Shown piece after piece: positions 51,208 through 59,996 of a stretch of DNA of 64,000 nucleotides. Made by a program: the position numbers and the translations under genes. A model generated the notes under the pieces. That model saw nothing but the letters and a program-made list of their open reading frames with translations. It did not search any database and had not been told where the DNA came from. The first letter of the stretch is position 1. Every line of letters begins with the position of its first letter. Source of the stretch: Phycisphaerales bacterium (GTDB lineage Bacteria; Planctomycetota; Phycisphaerae; Phycisphaerales; UBA1924); assembly GCA_020849105.1 (NCBI GenBank), contig JADLGW010000003.1:1-64000 (forward strand), written 5' to 3'.

Positions 51208-51906
51208 TCAGAACGGCCTGCGCGTCGGGTTCACGACCAGCCCGTCGCGTCCCAGGATCAGAAGGTCGGCGATCTCCACCGCCTCCGCGAAACTCTCCCG
51301 CGATACGGTCACGTCCGCGGCCGAGGGCAGCACCTTGCCCTGTTCAAGGTGCTCGATCGTCGGGACCGCATCGCCGCAGACCAGGGTGGTGTGGCGCGGG
51401 CCGGCGATCAGCAGCCCGCACAGGCCCGGGGTGACCCCGGGCAGGGGGAACAGGTCCACGCGCTCGCCGCCGTCGGTGGCCAGTGACTCCGGCGCCGGCT
51501 CCGTGCGGCGGAGCAGGGCGACATCCTGCTCCAGGACGCTCCGGGCCGGGGCATCGACGCCGCCGGACTCCGCCAGCCGCTTCAGTTCTGTGGCCATCAT
51601 CACGCCGATCTGCTCGCGTTCCACCCCGCCGATCCACCAGGTGGCGTGCCCGAGCGCCGGGAGCCCGCGCCGCAGTTCCGGGTTGAAGGAGGTCAGGAAC
51701 ACATGCGTGACCGCCGACAGCGGCAGCCCCGCCCGTTCATCCAGCCGCGCCGCCAGCGCCGCGTCCGGCAGCCCGGGGTCCACCAGGATCACCCGCTTCC
51801 CGCCCCGGATCAGCGTGGTCGTGCCGTGCCCGGCCCGCACGCCCGCGCGCTCGCCGCGGAGCGGGTGGGAGGACAGGGCCCCGAGGCTGACGATGCGGAC
51901 ATCCAT
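51208..51906 (-). CDS. Metallo-beta-lactamase-fold protein lacking zinc ligands
   Basis: A 232-aa protein with the MBL strand order: TTTLIRGGKRVILVDPGLPD, then VTHVFLTSFNPELRRGL where HxHxDH should be, then FPLPGVTPGLCGLLIAG where the third His should be, and LVCGDAVPTIEHLEQGK. All zinc-binding His are replaced (T-S-F-N-P-E and L), so the protein is probably not a hydrolase. It may be a binding or regulatory relic. ATG 51906 fits. Confidence 0.75.
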   Translation of the reverse strand: MDVRIVSLGALSSHPLRGERAGVRAGHGTTTLIRGGKRVILVDPGLPDAALAARLDERAGLPLSAVTHVFLTSFNPELRRGLPALGHATWWIGGVEREQIGVMMATELKRLAESGGVDAPARSVLEQDVALLRRTEPAPESLATDGGERVDLFPLPGVTPGLCGLLIAGPRHTTLVCGDAVPTIEHLEQGKVLPSAADVTVSRESFAEAVEIADLLILGRDGLVVNPTRRPF

Positions 51907-52083
51907 GCGGCCATGGTAAGAGTTTGAACCACGGGGGGCCACGGAGAGCCACGGAAGAAGAGAGAACCGGAACCAGGCGCGAAGAAGGGTGACTGAGGCG
52001 CGCCAGGGGCCGCGTGAAGCGGACCGGTCAGGCGTTCGGCCCGGCTCCGTGGTCCTCAGCGGCTCGGCGTGCTGGAACTCTGC

Positions 52084-52635
52084 TCACCGGTCGTCGTCGG
52101 TGGCACGAAGGCGTTCGAGCAGCGGGTGGTGCTGGTCGCGCTTGGCCCGCAGCCGCTCGATCACCATCGGCGGGACCATGGGCGCCAGGACCGCGAGGTC
52201 CTTGCCCAGCGCCGTGATCTGCTTGATCAGGCTGGACGACGTGTAGGCGAAACTCTGACCCGCCACCACCAGCGCGGTCTCCAGTCCGGCGACCTCACGG
52301 TTCGTGACGGCCTGCTGCACCTCGTACTGCACGTCGGACAGGTTGCGCACGCCGCGGAGCAGGGCGGCGCCGCCCACCGAGAGCGCAAAGTCAACGGTCA
52401 GGCCGGAGAACGCGCGGACGGAGACGGGGGCCCCCGGCTCGCGCGCGACAAGATCGCGGACCAGAAGTTCGAGCATCTCGACCCGCTCTTCGGGCGTGAA
52501 CAGTGTCTCCTTGCCGGGGTTGCGCCCCACGCCGACGATGACCTCGTCGAACAGCCTGCGCCCGCGCGCGATGACGTCCAGGTGCCCGAACGTGACGGGG
52601 TCGAAGGAGCCGGGATAGACGGCAAGGTGCGGCAA
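52084..52635 (-). CDS. coaD: Phosphopantetheine adenylyltransferase
   Basis: A 183-aa (with the chosen start) nucleotidyltransferase of CoA synthesis. AVYPGSFDPVTFGHLDVIARG holds the T/HxGH motif; VGVGRNPGKETLFTPEERVEML; LLRGVRNLSDVQYE; and FAYTSSSLIKQI at the position of the ISSSxVR loop. No ATG lies close to the domain: the frame opens at 52725, so TTG 52635, four codons before AVYPG, is the best guess. The C-terminal tail is longer than usual. Confidence 0.9.
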   Translation of the reverse strand: MPHLAVYPGSFDPVTFGHLDVIARGRRLFDEVIVGVGRNPGKETLFTPEERVEMLELLVRDLVAREPGAPVSVRAFSGLTVDFALSVGGAALLRGVRNLSDVQYEVQQAVTNREVAGLETALVVAGQSFAYTSSSLIKQITALGKDLAVLAPMVPPMVIERLRAKRDQHHPLLERLRATDDDR

Positions 52636-53029
52636 CGGGGGCAAGTGTAGGGAAACGCCGCCGCATGCAGAACTCGGGCCTCGGGGCGGCAAGGAATCCC
52701 TCGCGGGGCACGGGTCCCAGAACACGGATCAGGGCGGGGTGCTGACGCGCGGGCCGGTGACTCAGGCAGAACCGCCCGCACAGGCGGTGCGAATAGACCG
52801 GTGCCCCCGCGGTCGCGGGGCGAGTGCGGTGGAACCGCGCGGCGGTGAAACGGACATTGGGTGTGCCGCCGCGGGGAAACCGGGCGAGGGGAGAGGGCCG
52901 GGATTGCCGGGAGGCGCCGGTGCACGGGAGCGCGAAGGTGGAAACGCGCTCCTGATCAAGGCGACTCGGCAGTCCCGGCCGGACCCGGGAGGCCGTTCGG
53001 ACGAGTGAACTTTCCAAGTCCCCTGGTGT
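52636..53029 (+). other. Non-coding region, candidate RNA gene ending at the 53030 terminator
   Basis: About 400 bp without a convincing gene on either strand (a plus-strand frame at 52739-53008 has poor codon bias). Short stems are visible (ACCGCC-CGCACA-GGCGGT near 52780). The only transcript that the following terminator could end runs through here on the plus strand. It lacks conserved boxes of RNase P RNA, tmRNA or SRP RNA. Confidence 0.3.
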
Positions 53030-53072
53030 GGCCCCGCGTCGGATGCCTCCCCGACGCGGGGCCTTCTTGTTT
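53030..53072 (+). terminator. Strong plus-strand Rho-independent terminator without an upstream gene
   Basis: Perfect 13-bp stem GGCCCCGCGTCGG (53030-53042) / CCGACGCGGGGCC (53051-53063), 8-base loop, then TTCTTGTTT. The minus-strand side has no T-tract, so it acts on plus-strand transcription, although the nearest genes on both sides are minus strand. Confidence 0.85.
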
Positions 53073-53142
53073 CACGGGCGCCCGGCCGCGGCGATGGGGA
53101 CGCGTACCCGGGAGCGCCCCTCAGCCTGGATCGCCGGCGCGA

Positions 53143-54909
53143 TCAATCCCCCGCCGGAACGGGGGAGCATGTGGGCACGCCGCAGCGTTCCCGCCACATG
53201 CCGCGGACCGCGGCGTCAAAGCGGCGCGAGAAGGCCGGCCCATCGCACAGGGGGGAGGTGCGCAGGCGATCGCGCAGGGTGGACCTCAGCACACCCAGGC
53301 GCGGCGCGTCCAGGGCGAGGGCGGCGGCGGCGGACACGAACGTGTCGTCGTTCGCGGCGACCAGTTCCGGCACGCCCGCGGCCGAGAGCAGGCTGACGCC
53401 GACGCGCCCGGGGTGGGATCGACCCGCGAGCGCGACGACCGGCACGCCCATCCAGAGCGCTTCGCAGGTCGTTGTCGTGCCGTTGTAAGGCGTCGTGTCG
53501 AGCGCGACGTGGACGCGGCTGTAGAGCGCCAGGTGCTGGGCGGCGCCCTCCGTCTTTGCAAGGAACTCGACCCGGTCCGGCGAGATGCCGCGCTGCGCAA
53601 GGCGGGCGCCCGCCGCGGCGAACGCCCCGGGCGGCTCGCCGCCGCCGGACTTCAGCACCAGGCGCGAGCCGGGCACGGCGTGCAGGACGCGGGCCCAGAG
53701 GGCGGCGCACGCGGCGTTGATCTTCTTGATCGTGTTGAACGAGCCGAAGGTGATCGGGCCGGACGGCAGCGCGGGCTCCGGCGCCCCGCTGGGCGGCTGG
53801 TAGCACAGGAAGCACGGGTCCAGCCGGACGAGGCGTTCGGTGTTCCAGCCGTCGGCTTTCGGCGGGTCGGTCAGCGAATCCACGATGCGGTAGTCCATTG
53901 AGGGCAGGCCGGTGGTGTTGGGGTAGCCCAGGTAGGTGACCTGCACCGGCGCGGGTCGCTGCGCCAGCGCGCCGAGCCGCGTGGGCCCGGTGTGGCCGCC
54001 GAGTTCGATGAGCACGTCGATACGCCGCCTGCGGACCTCCTCGACCAGCCCCGCCTGGTCGAGCCCCTCGGCCGCGGCCCAGTCGTCGGCCAGGGCGCGC
54101 AGGCGGGCGGTCGTCGCGTCGGGAAACGCGGTCTGGGAGAAGATGGTCAGGTGCGCCGCGTCGCGCCCGCGGTGCGTCAGCCAGGGCTCCAGGAAGTACG
54201 CGACCGAGTGCGTGCGGAGGTCGGCGGACAGGACTCCGATCCGGAGTAGCCTGTCCGGATCGGGCGAGTTCGGGAACGCCACTTCCGGTCGCGGGTAGAA
54301 GCGGCCGTACCGCCGGTGGGCATCCGCCGCCTCGCCCGGGTTCACACCTGGGAAATAGTTGCACAGGGAGGCCCAGAGGTGAGCCACCACCGCGCTGCCG
54401 GGGCATTCCTCGGTGCCGCGGCGGAGCAGTGCCTCCGCCTCCTCGTGGCGGCCGATCTCCAGCAGCAGCGCGGCGTGGGTGTACACATAGGGCAGTTTGG
54501 GATCCAGGGCGATCGCGCGCTCGAACGCCGCGCAGGAGGCCGCGAAGTCGCCCCGGGCCCGCTCGATGGAACCGAGGTTGCACCAGGCCCCCGCGATGCC
54601 GGGGGCCAGCGTCAGTTGCTTCCTGAGGACGGCCACCGTCTCGTCGAGTTGACCCGCCTGCTGAAGGACCAGCGCGAGGGCCGTGAGCCGGGCCGCGTTG
54701 CCGGGGTCGAGGTCCACGGCCCGGCGCGCGTAGTACAGGGCCTGCTCGTGCCGCCCGGCACGGAAGAGGGCGCGGGCCAGCGCCTCGGCCGCTGCGGGCT
54801 GCTTCGGGTTGCGGGCGGCCAGTTGCTGGAGCGTGGCGATAGCGCGGTCCCGTTGCCCGGCGGACTCGAGGGCCCCGGCGGAACGCAGCACCGACTCGAT
54901 GTTGCTCAT
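53143..54909 (-). CDS. SPINDLY/OGT-like TPR glycosyltransferase (GT41)
   Basis: A 588-aa protein. Residues ~1-190 are TPR repeats (for example QQLAARNPKQPAAAEALARALFRAGRHEQAL, GNAARLTALALVLQQAGQLDETV). Residues ~225-580 are a GT41 domain: DLRTHSVAYFLEPWL, DVLIELGGHTGPTRLGALAQRPAPVQVTYLGYPNTTGL, DYRIVDSLTDPP, and a C-terminal half with ITFGSFNTIKKI and the nucleotide-sugar loop NGTTTTCEALWMGVPVV. It is predicted to add a sugar to Ser/Thr of proteins. Bacterial homologues can modify flagellin or surface proteins. ATG 54909 lies 7 bp after the DUF4340 stop. Confidence 0.88.
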   Translation of the reverse strand: MSNIESVLRSAGALESAGQRDRAIATLQQLAARNPKQPAAAEALARALFRAGRHEQALYYARRAVDLDPGNAARLTALALVLQQAGQLDETVAVLRKQLTLAPGIAGAWCNLGSIERARGDFAASCAAFERAIALDPKLPYVYTHAALLLEIGRHEEAEALLRRGTEECPGSAVVAHLWASLCNYFPGVNPGEAADAHRRYGRFYPRPEVAFPNSPDPDRLLRIGVLSADLRTHSVAYFLEPWLTHRGRDAAHLTIFSQTAFPDATTARLRALADDWAAAEGLDQAGLVEEVRRRRIDVLIELGGHTGPTRLGALAQRPAPVQVTYLGYPNTTGLPSMDYRIVDSLTDPPKADGWNTERLVRLDPCFLCYQPPSGAPEPALPSGPITFGSFNTIKKINAACAALWARVLHAVPGSRLVLKSGGGEPPGAFAAAGARLAQRGISPDRVEFLAKTEGAAQHLALYSRVHVALDTTPYNGTTTTCEALWMGVPVVALAGRSHPGRVGVSLLSAAGVPELVAANDDTFVSAAAALALDAPRLGVLRSTLRDRLRTSPLCDGPAFSRRFDAAVRGMWRERCGVPTCSPVPAGD

Positions 54910-54916
54910 GGGGCGC

Positions 54917-56137
54917 TCACCGGGGCGGGGCCACGGGTGAGGGCTGTTGGCCGGGTGGGGGTTGCGGCGGCACGGCGGGCGGTGGCGCGTCGGGCGGCGC
55001 GGCCGGGCCGATGGGGCCCTGGGGCGGGCCCGGGATGTCCATGGGCTGCACACCCTCCGGCAGGTTCGGCGGCTTCTCGCCCGGCGGGGGCTTGAGCAGG
55101 TCCGACATCCGGGACATGAAGTTCTTGGCCTGGAACTCCGGGACCTCAAAGACCCACGGCGAGAGCCTGGCGTGCAGGTCCGCGGCTTCCTTCTTCGTGG
55201 CGTCCTCCACGGTGGTGGCGGCCGGATCGATCGCGGCGTCGAACGCGACGAAGGTCTTGTCCGCGTCCTTCTTGGCCCGGACGGTCAAGAGGAGGCCGTC
55301 GAATGTGCGGTACTCGGCCGTCGAATCCGGCTGCGTGATCGGGTGCTCCGCGGCGGGCGACACGCCGTCCATGCTGACGAAGGCGAGGGCGGAAGCGACC
55401 CGCTCCGGGCTGGTTGGGAAAAGGAGTTCGGCCCCGGCGGGCATGTCCGCGAGTCTGAAGTCCGCGGACTCCTTGGTGTCGTGAGTGACGAGGACCGTTC
55501 CCTGGCCGTCGGCGTGGACGATCTGGGCGCTCTTCACTCGGTCCTTGCCGATGCCGAGGATGCTGCGCTCGACCCACTGCATCGGGTCCGTCGAGGCCTC
55601 CAGGCGCTGTGTGCCCGCGCCGGGCCGGGCGACCCACGACTGGGGCTCCCCCTCGCGCCGGGCGAAGAAGGTGGGCTCCGCGATGAAGCCGCCGCCGGGC
55701 TTGTTCTCACCGATGATGAGCCCCGCGATCCGGCCGCCCTTCGCATCCTTCAGTTCCACGAGCGTGGAGTCGGCGCCATCCGCCGGATCCTGGACACCGA
55801 TCTCGGGGTAGGCGGAGGGGTTGCTCGTCCGCGGCTCCGTGAACTCGAGTTCCGTGAGCGCGACGACCGCCTCCCGGATCTTTTCGGGCTTGGCGGGGTA
55901 GCCGCCGCGCTGCGCGATCGCCCAGCCATCCGCCGTGCGGTTGATGGTCAGTTCATCCTTGCCATGGACGACGCGGACCTGGGCAACGTCGTTGATCCTG
56001 TCGCCAAGGCCCGCGAAGGCGGGCCCGCTCTGGTCCCTGGCCGTCACACGCGCGGATTCGCGCACCATGGTGTACGCCGCCAGCCCGGCGGTGCCGGCGG
56101 TCACGATGCCGAGGATGATGAGGGTGCGTGGTTTCAT
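54917..56137 (-). CDS. DUF4340 domain protein of the Gld-type ABC cluster
   Basis: A 406-aa protein with one N-terminal TM helix (TLIILGIVTAGTAGLAAYTM) and a periplasmic DUF4340-like domain: VVHGKDELTINRTADGWAIAQRGGYPAKPEKI, VALTELEFTEPR, VELKDAKGGRIAGLIIGE, ending in a long Pro-rich tail. DUF4340 proteins regularly accompany GldG-type proteins and are thought to be periplasmic parts of the ABC system. It is the last gene of the gld cluster. Confidence 0.8.
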   Translation of the reverse strand: MKPRTLIILGIVTAGTAGLAAYTMVRESARVTARDQSGPAFAGLGDRINDVAQVRVVHGKDELTINRTADGWAIAQRGGYPAKPEKIREAVVALTELEFTEPRTSNPSAYPEIGVQDPADGADSTLVELKDAKGGRIAGLIIGENKPGGGFIAEPTFFARREGEPQSWVARPGAGTQRLEASTDPMQWVERSILGIGKDRVKSAQIVHADGQGTVLVTHDTKESADFRLADMPAGAELLFPTSPERVASALAFVSMDGVSPAAEHPITQPDSTAEYRTFDGLLLTVRAKKDADKTFVAFDAAIDPAATTVEDATKKEAADLHARLSPWVFEVPEFQAKNFMSRMSDLLKPPPGEKPPNLPEGVQPMDIPGPPQGPIGPAAPPDAPPPAVPPQPPPGQQPSPVAPPR

Positions 56138-56149
56138 GCCTTCGTGGCG

Positions 56150-56240
56150 CCGCTCTCCAGAGCGGTGAGTATGGGGCCTGTCACCCCGGTCTGGAGACCG
56201 GTGGCACTGTGTCAGACACCGGTCCGCAGACCGGTGCCAC
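56150..56240. repeat. Three GTGCCAC-class hairpins, the last overlapping the gldG stop
   Basis: Hairpins: CCGCTCT-CC-AGAGCGG (56150-56165), CCGGTCT-GG-AGACCGG (56186-56201), and ACCGGTCCGCAGACCGGT (56217-56234) followed by GCCAC. The last lies inside the gldG frame and supplies its final eight codons and, at 56212, its stop. Confidence 0.9.
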
Positions 56241-58155
56241 GGATACGGTCGGCGCGGCGGCGCGAGGCTCGGAAGGCGCCAATCCCGAGGGCGACCAGGC
56301 AGACGGCGGCCGGCACCGCGGCCGTGTTCACGATACTCAGCGTGGTGCCGAGCCGCTCGATGTCCTTGCGCATGTCGTGCTCGACCTGGCGCTTCTGCTT
56401 GCGGGAGGCCAGGGCCTTCTCCTGGAGGCGGTTGATCTCGGCCCGCTGCTCCGGGGAGAGGATGACCAGCCCGTCCGGTCCCGCGGCGGGCCGCTGCTGC
56501 TGGAGTTCGGTGATCTTGCGCTCGGCCGAGCGGATCTCCTCTTCCAGGCGCTGCTGCTCCGCCTGGTACTTCTGGGCGGCGTCCTTCTGGATGGCCTCGA
56601 CCTTTGTGAAGGGCCGGCTGTACTGCCCGCGTGCGCGGACGCTGATAAGGTCGCTCGACCCTGTCAGGTTGTCGACGGCCGAGAGGATGAAGTCTCCGTT
56701 GTCGGAGAGTTTTGTGAAGCCCAGCGAGATGCCGCCGAGGCGGTCCTCCCGGACCCAGAGGTTGTCGGCCGCCATGTCCACGTCCGCGACCACGATCGCG
56801 TTGATCGGGCCGGCGGACTCCGTGAGCGACGCGGGCTGGGGGGCCTCGCCGGCGGCGGGGGCCTTGACGGGGCTGCCGTCCGGGAACGCGGTCTTCACCT
56901 TTCCACCCAGGCGCGCGGCGAGGATGAGCTTCTTGCCGCTGGGCTGGAAGTCCGCGAGCAGCCGGGCGGGCTCGGGGATGAACTGCACCCGCGCCTGGTC
57001 GATCGCCATGGAGCGGGTACCGGTCTCGATCAGGGGGGTCAACGTCAGGTTCGGGTTGGCCGTCGTGCCCTCCGTCTTCGACAGGATGCCGGCCGTCGCC
57101 AGCACCATGTTGTGCAGCATCCCCGTCACCGCGTCGTCCCGGTTCAGGTTGCTGTCGACCAGGTGCAGCCACACGACGTAGTCGACCTGCTCCGGCCGGT
57201 TCGGGTTGGCGGAGGTGGACTTCATCGCGGCGTCCAGGTCGCCGGCCACCTTCCCCTCGGCCATCTCCATGCCCCAGGCGCCGAAGAGGCGTTTGAGGTT
57301 GGATGACTTGTCCTGGCGCATGCGGGCCTGCAGGTCCATGCCGCGGATGGCCTCCGACTCGCAGTTGGGATCGACCAGAATGAGCGTGCGGCCGCCGGCG
57401 AGCACGTACTGATCGATCGCGTACAGCATCTCGTCGGAGAGGGCCTTGGGGTGGATGATGACCAGGGCGTCCAGGCCCTTGATGTCGCCGGGCTTGGCCG
57501 CATCGATCATCTTGACGCCGAACATCTGCTTGAGTTGGACCAGGATCTGCCAGGGCGGGTCGTTGCCCTGCTGCCCCGTCATAGGGTCGAAGCGCGACCC
57601 CTCCAGCGGGAGCGAGGAGAGCACGCCGACCGTCTTTTTCTGCGGATTGCTGAGCAGGTAGACCATGCGTGTCAGGTCGTACTCCAGGAACTGCTCCTTG
57701 TCCGGGTCCAGGAAGGGCAGCACCTGTTCCGCCTTGCCCGTGTTGCGCCCGACGATGCCCAGGTACAGGCGCTCCCGCCCCGCCTGGACGCCGGCGACGC
57801 CCGCGGCGACGGCCTCGTCCTCGGCCTCGGAGAACGGCTCCGGGTTCACGACGCGCACGACGATCTTGCCACCGCTGAGACGCGAGTACTCCTCCAGCAT
57901 CTCCTGGACTCGGGCGGCGTAGGCCTTGTAGGCGGGCAGGCCCGCGGTGGCGGCGGGGGTGTAGTAGAGCGTGAGCGTCACCTGGTCCGGGACCGCGGCG
58001 GTGATGCGGCGGGTTCCGGCGGTGAGGGTGTAGAGGTGGTTCTGGGTCAGGTCCAGGCGGGCGGAGCGCAGCGACGACCCGGCGAGCAGGTTCACCGCGA
58101 CGAAGAGGACGATGCAGATCAGGAGCCCAAGGATGGAGAGGGTGCGGGAGTTCAT
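56212..58155 (-). CDS. GldG-like ABC auxiliary membrane protein
   Basis: A 647-aa protein: N-terminal TM (LSILGLLICIVLFVAVNLLAG), ABC_transp_aux-like domain (SARLDLTQNHLYTLTAGTRRITAAVPDQVTLTLYYT, EEYSRLSGGKIVVRVVNPEPFSEAEDEA, LVIIHPKALSDEMLYAIDQYVLAGGRTLILVDP), a coiled coil (AEQQRLEEEIRSAERKITELQQQ...) and a C-terminal TM. This is the GldG pattern; gliding itself is not implied. The last eight residues (GTGLRTGV) and the stop come from a hairpin repeat. ATG 58155 is used. Confidence 0.85.
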   Translation of the reverse strand: MNSRTLSILGLLICIVLFVAVNLLAGSSLRSARLDLTQNHLYTLTAGTRRITAAVPDQVTLTLYYTPAATAGLPAYKAYAARVQEMLEEYSRLSGGKIVVRVVNPEPFSEAEDEAVAAGVAGVQAGRERLYLGIVGRNTGKAEQVLPFLDPDKEQFLEYDLTRMVYLLSNPQKKTVGVLSSLPLEGSRFDPMTGQQGNDPPWQILVQLKQMFGVKMIDAAKPGDIKGLDALVIIHPKALSDEMLYAIDQYVLAGGRTLILVDPNCESEAIRGMDLQARMRQDKSSNLKRLFGAWGMEMAEGKVAGDLDAAMKSTSANPNRPEQVDYVVWLHLVDSNLNRDDAVTGMLHNMVLATAGILSKTEGTTANPNLTLTPLIETGTRSMAIDQARVQFIPEPARLLADFQPSGKKLILAARLGGKVKTAFPDGSPVKAPAAGEAPQPASLTESAGPINAIVVADVDMAADNLWVREDRLGGISLGFTKLSDNGDFILSAVDNLTGSSDLISVRARGQYSRPFTKVEAIQKDAAQKYQAEQQRLEEEIRSAERKITELQQQRPAAGPDGLVILSPEQRAEINRLQEKALASRKQKRQVEHDMRKDIERLGTTLSIVNTAAVPAAVCLVALGIGAFRASRRRADRIRGTGLRTGV

Positions 58156-58171
58156 GGTTGATTCCTGGTGG

Positions 58172-58222
58172 CACCGCTCTCCAGAGCGGTGGGAGAACAC
58201 CGGTCTGGAGACCGGTGCCACT
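58172..58222. repeat. Two GTGCCAC-class hairpins between gldF and gldG
   Basis: ACCGCTCTCCAGAGCGGT (58173-58190) and ACCGGTCTGGAGACCGGT (58199-58216), the latter followed by GCCACT and then the gldF stop complement at 58223. Same units as at 56150 and 56186. Confidence 0.9.
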
Positions 58223-58996
58223 TCATGCCTTCTTGGCCTCCAGGACGACACCGGTGGCGAAGAGGAAGAGCCCAATCAGCGAGACGAAGAACACCAGGTC
58301 GCGCAGCGCCAGCACGCCGCGGCTGATGAGTTCGAAGTTGGTCATGAAACTGAACCGGGCGACCTGGTCGATGAGCCACTGCGGGGCCCAGCCCTTGATC
58401 TGGTCCATCACGGGCGAGAAGCCGGCGACCAGGAACGCGAAGCAGACGACCACGCTGACGACGAAGGCGATCACCTGGCTCCGCGTCGTGGCCGAGATGC
58501 ACGAGCCGATCGCCAGGAACCCGCCCGCCATCAGGAACGAGCCCAGGTACCCGGCGACGATCGTGCCGTTGTCCGGGTCGCCCAGGTAGTTGACCGTGAT
58601 CCACACCGGGAACGTGAGCGCGAGGGCCAGCCCGCAGAACACCCACGCCGCCAGGAACTTCCCGAGCACCGACGCCCAGAGCGGGATCGGCAGCGTCATC
58701 AGGAGTTCCACCGTGCCGGACTTGCGTTCCTCCGCCCACAGGCGCATCGAGACCGCGGGGATCAGGAACAGGTACAGCCACGGGTGGAAGTTGAAGAAGG
58801 CCCGCAGGTCGGCCTGGCCCGCCTCGAAGAACCCGCCCATGCTGAACGTGAACACGCCCGCCAGCAGCAGGAAGATCACGATAAAGACATACGCCAGCGG
58901 CGTGACGAAGTAGCCGCCCAGTTCACGCTTGAAGATGGCCCACAGGCGGGCGGGGCTGCCCGGGCGCCGGGGCGCGGCGGTGGAGAGCGTGGTCAT
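58223..58996 (-). CDS. ABC-2 type permease (GldF-like)
   Basis: A 257-aa membrane protein with about six TM helices. Features: LWAIFKRELGGYFVTPLAYVFIVIFLLLAG at the start, RLWAEERKSGTVELLMTLPIPLWASVLGKFLAAW (the conserved EER-x-x-GT-x-E-L-L loop of ABC-2 permeases). Its ATG overlaps the stop of the upstream ATPase gene by four bases. It forms the membrane channel part of the ABC system with GldA and GldG. Confidence 0.9.
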   Translation of the reverse strand: MTTLSTAAPRRPGSPARLWAIFKRELGGYFVTPLAYVFIVIFLLLAGVFTFSMGGFFEAGQADLRAFFNFHPWLYLFLIPAVSMRLWAEERKSGTVELLMTLPIPLWASVLGKFLAAWVFCGLALALTFPVWITVNYLGDPDNGTIVAGYLGSFLMAGGFLAIGSCISATTRSQVIAFVVSVVVCFAFLVAGFSPVMDQIKGWAPQWLIDQVARFSFMTNFELISRGVLALRDLVFFVSLIGLFLFATGVVLEAKKA

Positions 58997-59940
58997 GCCC
59001 GGTTCCCCCCTCCCCCGGTGGTCATCTGGCGGAACACGTCGTCGAGGCGGCCGGACTCCACACGGATTTCGTCCACCTGCCAGCCGCGCCCCCGGGCGTG
59101 CTGGCTGACCTCCGTGACCACGGGCTGGCCGTCACGGGGATAGACCACGCACCTGAGCACGCCGTTGCTGGAGGGCAGTTCCTCCACGCTGGAGACGGAG
59201 GGAAGACCCCGGAGTTCGGAGATGACCACCGGCCCGCCGGACCGGACGCACAGGGCGACGGCGTTGTGGTGGCGCGACCGGGCGGCGAGGGCCGCGGGCG
59301 TGCCGTCGAAGACGAGTCTGCCACGGGCGATGATGACGGTACGGGTGCAGACGGCCTCGACCTCTTCGAGGATGTGGGTGGAGAGGATGATGGCCTTGCG
59401 CGGGGCCATCTGGCGGATGAGGGTGCGGACCTCGTGCTTCTGATTGGGGTCGAGGCCGTCGGTCGGCTCATCCATGATCAGGACGTCGGGATCGTGGAGA
59501 ATGGCCTGGGCGAGGCCGACGCGGCGTTTGTAGCCCTTGGAGAGGGTGTCGATGGTCTGTCGCATCACGCCTTCGAGGTGGACCTGGGCCACCACCTCGT
59601 CGATCCGTGAGCGGCGCGCGGCGCCGCGGAGGCCGCGGACCTCCGCGATGAAGTTCAGGAAACTCTCGGGCGTCATGTCCGGGTAGGCCGGTGCGCCCTC
59701 GGGCAGGTAGCCGATCTTCTCCTTGACCTCAAGCGGTTCCTTCACCACGTCGTGCCCGCCGACGACAGCCGTGCCGCTGGTGGGGGGCAGGAAGCCGGTG
59801 ACCATCTTCATGGTCGTGCTCTTGCCTGCGCCGTTGGGCCCGAGGAAGCCCAACACCTCGCCGCGAGCGACGTTCAGCGACACCCCGTCCACCGCGAGGA
59901 TGGGGCCGAAGCGCTTGGTCAGTTGCCTGATTTCGAGCAT
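58993..59940 (-). CDS. ABC transporter ATP-binding protein (GldA-like)
   Basis: A 315-aa ABC ATPase. Walker A GPNGAGKS, Q-loop region YLPEGAPAYPDMTPESFLNF, signature SKGYKRRVGLAQAIL (SKGYKQR-type of the GldA group), Walker B VLIMDEPTDGLDP and H-loop STHILEEVEAVCTR. The ~90 C-terminal residues are an accessory domain. First gene of the gldA-gldF-gldG-DUF4340-SPINDLY run. ATG 59940. Confidence 0.93.
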   Translation of the reverse strand: MLEIRQLTKRFGPILAVDGVSLNVARGEVLGFLGPNGAGKSTTMKMVTGFLPPTSGTAVVGGHDVVKEPLEVKEKIGYLPEGAPAYPDMTPESFLNFIAEVRGLRGAARRSRIDEVVAQVHLEGVMRQTIDTLSKGYKRRVGLAQAILHDPDVLIMDEPTDGLDPNQKHEVRTLIRQMAPRKAIILSTHILEEVEAVCTRTVIIARGRLVFDGTPAALAARSRHHNAVALCVRSGGPVVISELRGLPSVSSVEELPSSNGVLRCVVYPRDGQPVVTEVSQHARGRGWQVDEIRVESGRLDDVFRQMTTGGGGNRA

Positions 59941-59996
59941 GGGCGATTCCCGGCCCCGGCCAGACCCCGGCGAACGGGGGTATATCTATACGACCC

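Noticed and set aside
52636-53029. Cobalamin or glycine riboswitch, or RNase P RNA
   Set aside because: Partial resemblances (GGTGAAACGG, GCGAATAGACCGG) occur in the wrong order and the conserved cores are missing; the region also does not precede a gene on its strand.
54947-57181. Plus-strand open frame of 744 codons opposite DUF4340 and gldG
   Set aside because: Antisense to two well supported genes, and it spans both of them and the repeats between.
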